Translations under genes and position numbers: made by a program
Part shown: piece after piece, positions 63,505 to 64,000 of the stretch
How positions within the stretch are numbered: position 1 is the first letter of the stretch
How the letters are laid out: every line of letters begins with the position of its first letter
Notes under the pieces: generated by a model
The model's database searches: none
Told to the model about the DNA's origin: nothing
The model's input: only the letters and a program-made list of their open reading frames with translations
Assembly (NCBI GenBank): GCA_036898135.1
Contig: CM072513.1
Coordinates: forward strand, 79,541,463 to 79,605,462
From: Oncomelania hupensis
Lineage: Eukaryota > Mollusca > Gastropoda > Littorinimorpha > Pomatiopsidae
Length of the DNA stretch: 64,000 bases
Reading direction: 5' to 3'

Positions 63505-64000
63505 CTGAAAACAGTAGGAAAACATGCAAACCATCAGCATGAGCATTAGCCATTTATTGCACTCTAAGGGGCAATCAACCATTCACTTGAATGTTCACCG
63601 TCTTCCCCATGGTCTGTAAATCAACGGCCTGAAACATGCTACAATTATTGTTCTGTCTAGAATTCTTTTTATCTTTGTTTATCTGTCTTATAAAAATCAG
63701 TGGTCACCTTCTTACGGAACTATCCAGAATTTTTGACAACTACAATTTGCAAACAACTCAGATTAACTAGATATTCATTTTGATTTTTCTGACCAACTAA
63801 TATTAATAATACCGATAATAATAATATCGGATGCTATACGCATTTTATCCTTAAATCAGACTCAAAGCGCAGTGATCTGTCACCAACACACACCAAGTTA
63901 CACACAATCCTACATACACAATGAACACACATTAATCGTTCAAACATGTCGTATAAAGGCAATCACTATTTGTGCTTGCAGAGGAGAAAGAACTAACATT
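63505..64000. other. Intron of gene 3 to the window edge
   Basis: No further exon with matching acceptor and donor was found up to the edge; the upstream exon lies outside. Confidence 0.5.

Overview
The window is eukaryotic genomic DNA. It has short exons with GT/AG introns, no operons, abundant microsatellites and a dense, nested repeat landscape: SINEs, LINE fragments, a Helitron, MITEs and one LTR retrotransposon. A large bark-beetle-type SRCR/beta-helix gene, TTAGGG-type repeat blocks and SINE/LINE families of aquatic-invertebrate style suggest a lophotrochozoan, most likely a marine mollusc. That assignment is inference; nothing in the window names the species.

All three protein-coding genes I can support lie on the minus strand. 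(1) About 1-23.8 kb: a homologue of protein bark beetle (Anakonda), with 15 exons whose splice phases all agree. It encodes at least 1495 residues: signal peptide, cap module, SRCR, beta-helix stretch, CUB-like segment, then a second cap module, SRCR and beta-helix. It probably continues past the left edge. (2) 29.9-32.2 kb: a two-exon or larger gene for an uncharacterised basic, low-complexity protein. (3) 54.3-63.5 kb: five exons forming the C-terminal 645 residues of an uncharacterised protein whose 5' part lies beyond the right edge.

The introns and intergenic DNA hold most of the novelty. The 8.9-kb fourth intron of the bark gene carries a complete LTR element (14292-19856, 639-bp LTRs, 5-bp target duplication). 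Its coding order is gag-protease-integrase followed by a remnant of reverse transcriptase, i.e. the rare Gmr1-like order, with the catalytic RT and RNase H deleted although the LTRs are nearly identical. A solo LTR of a related element lies next to it in opposite orientation. Other introns hold a piggyBac-like MITE inside a SINE and a TIR transposon inside a tRNA-type SINE.

The stretch 24-53 kb between genes contains a CR1-like LINE broken by a palindrome built on TTAGGG repeats, a 5S-rRNA-derived SINE, a tRNA-Arg-like pseudogene, two large hairpins, a RNase H-bearing LINE, a palindromic MITE with internal tandem repeats, and a 600-700-bp retroposed family with at least six copies between 35.4 and 52.2 kb. 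One copy of that family is inserted into another with a 23-bp target duplication. The last intron of gene 3 (54.6-60.7 kb) is largely a CR1-like LINE broken by a 1289-bp Helitron and by a second LINE's 3' end. Coordinates of repeats without a target duplication are approximate.
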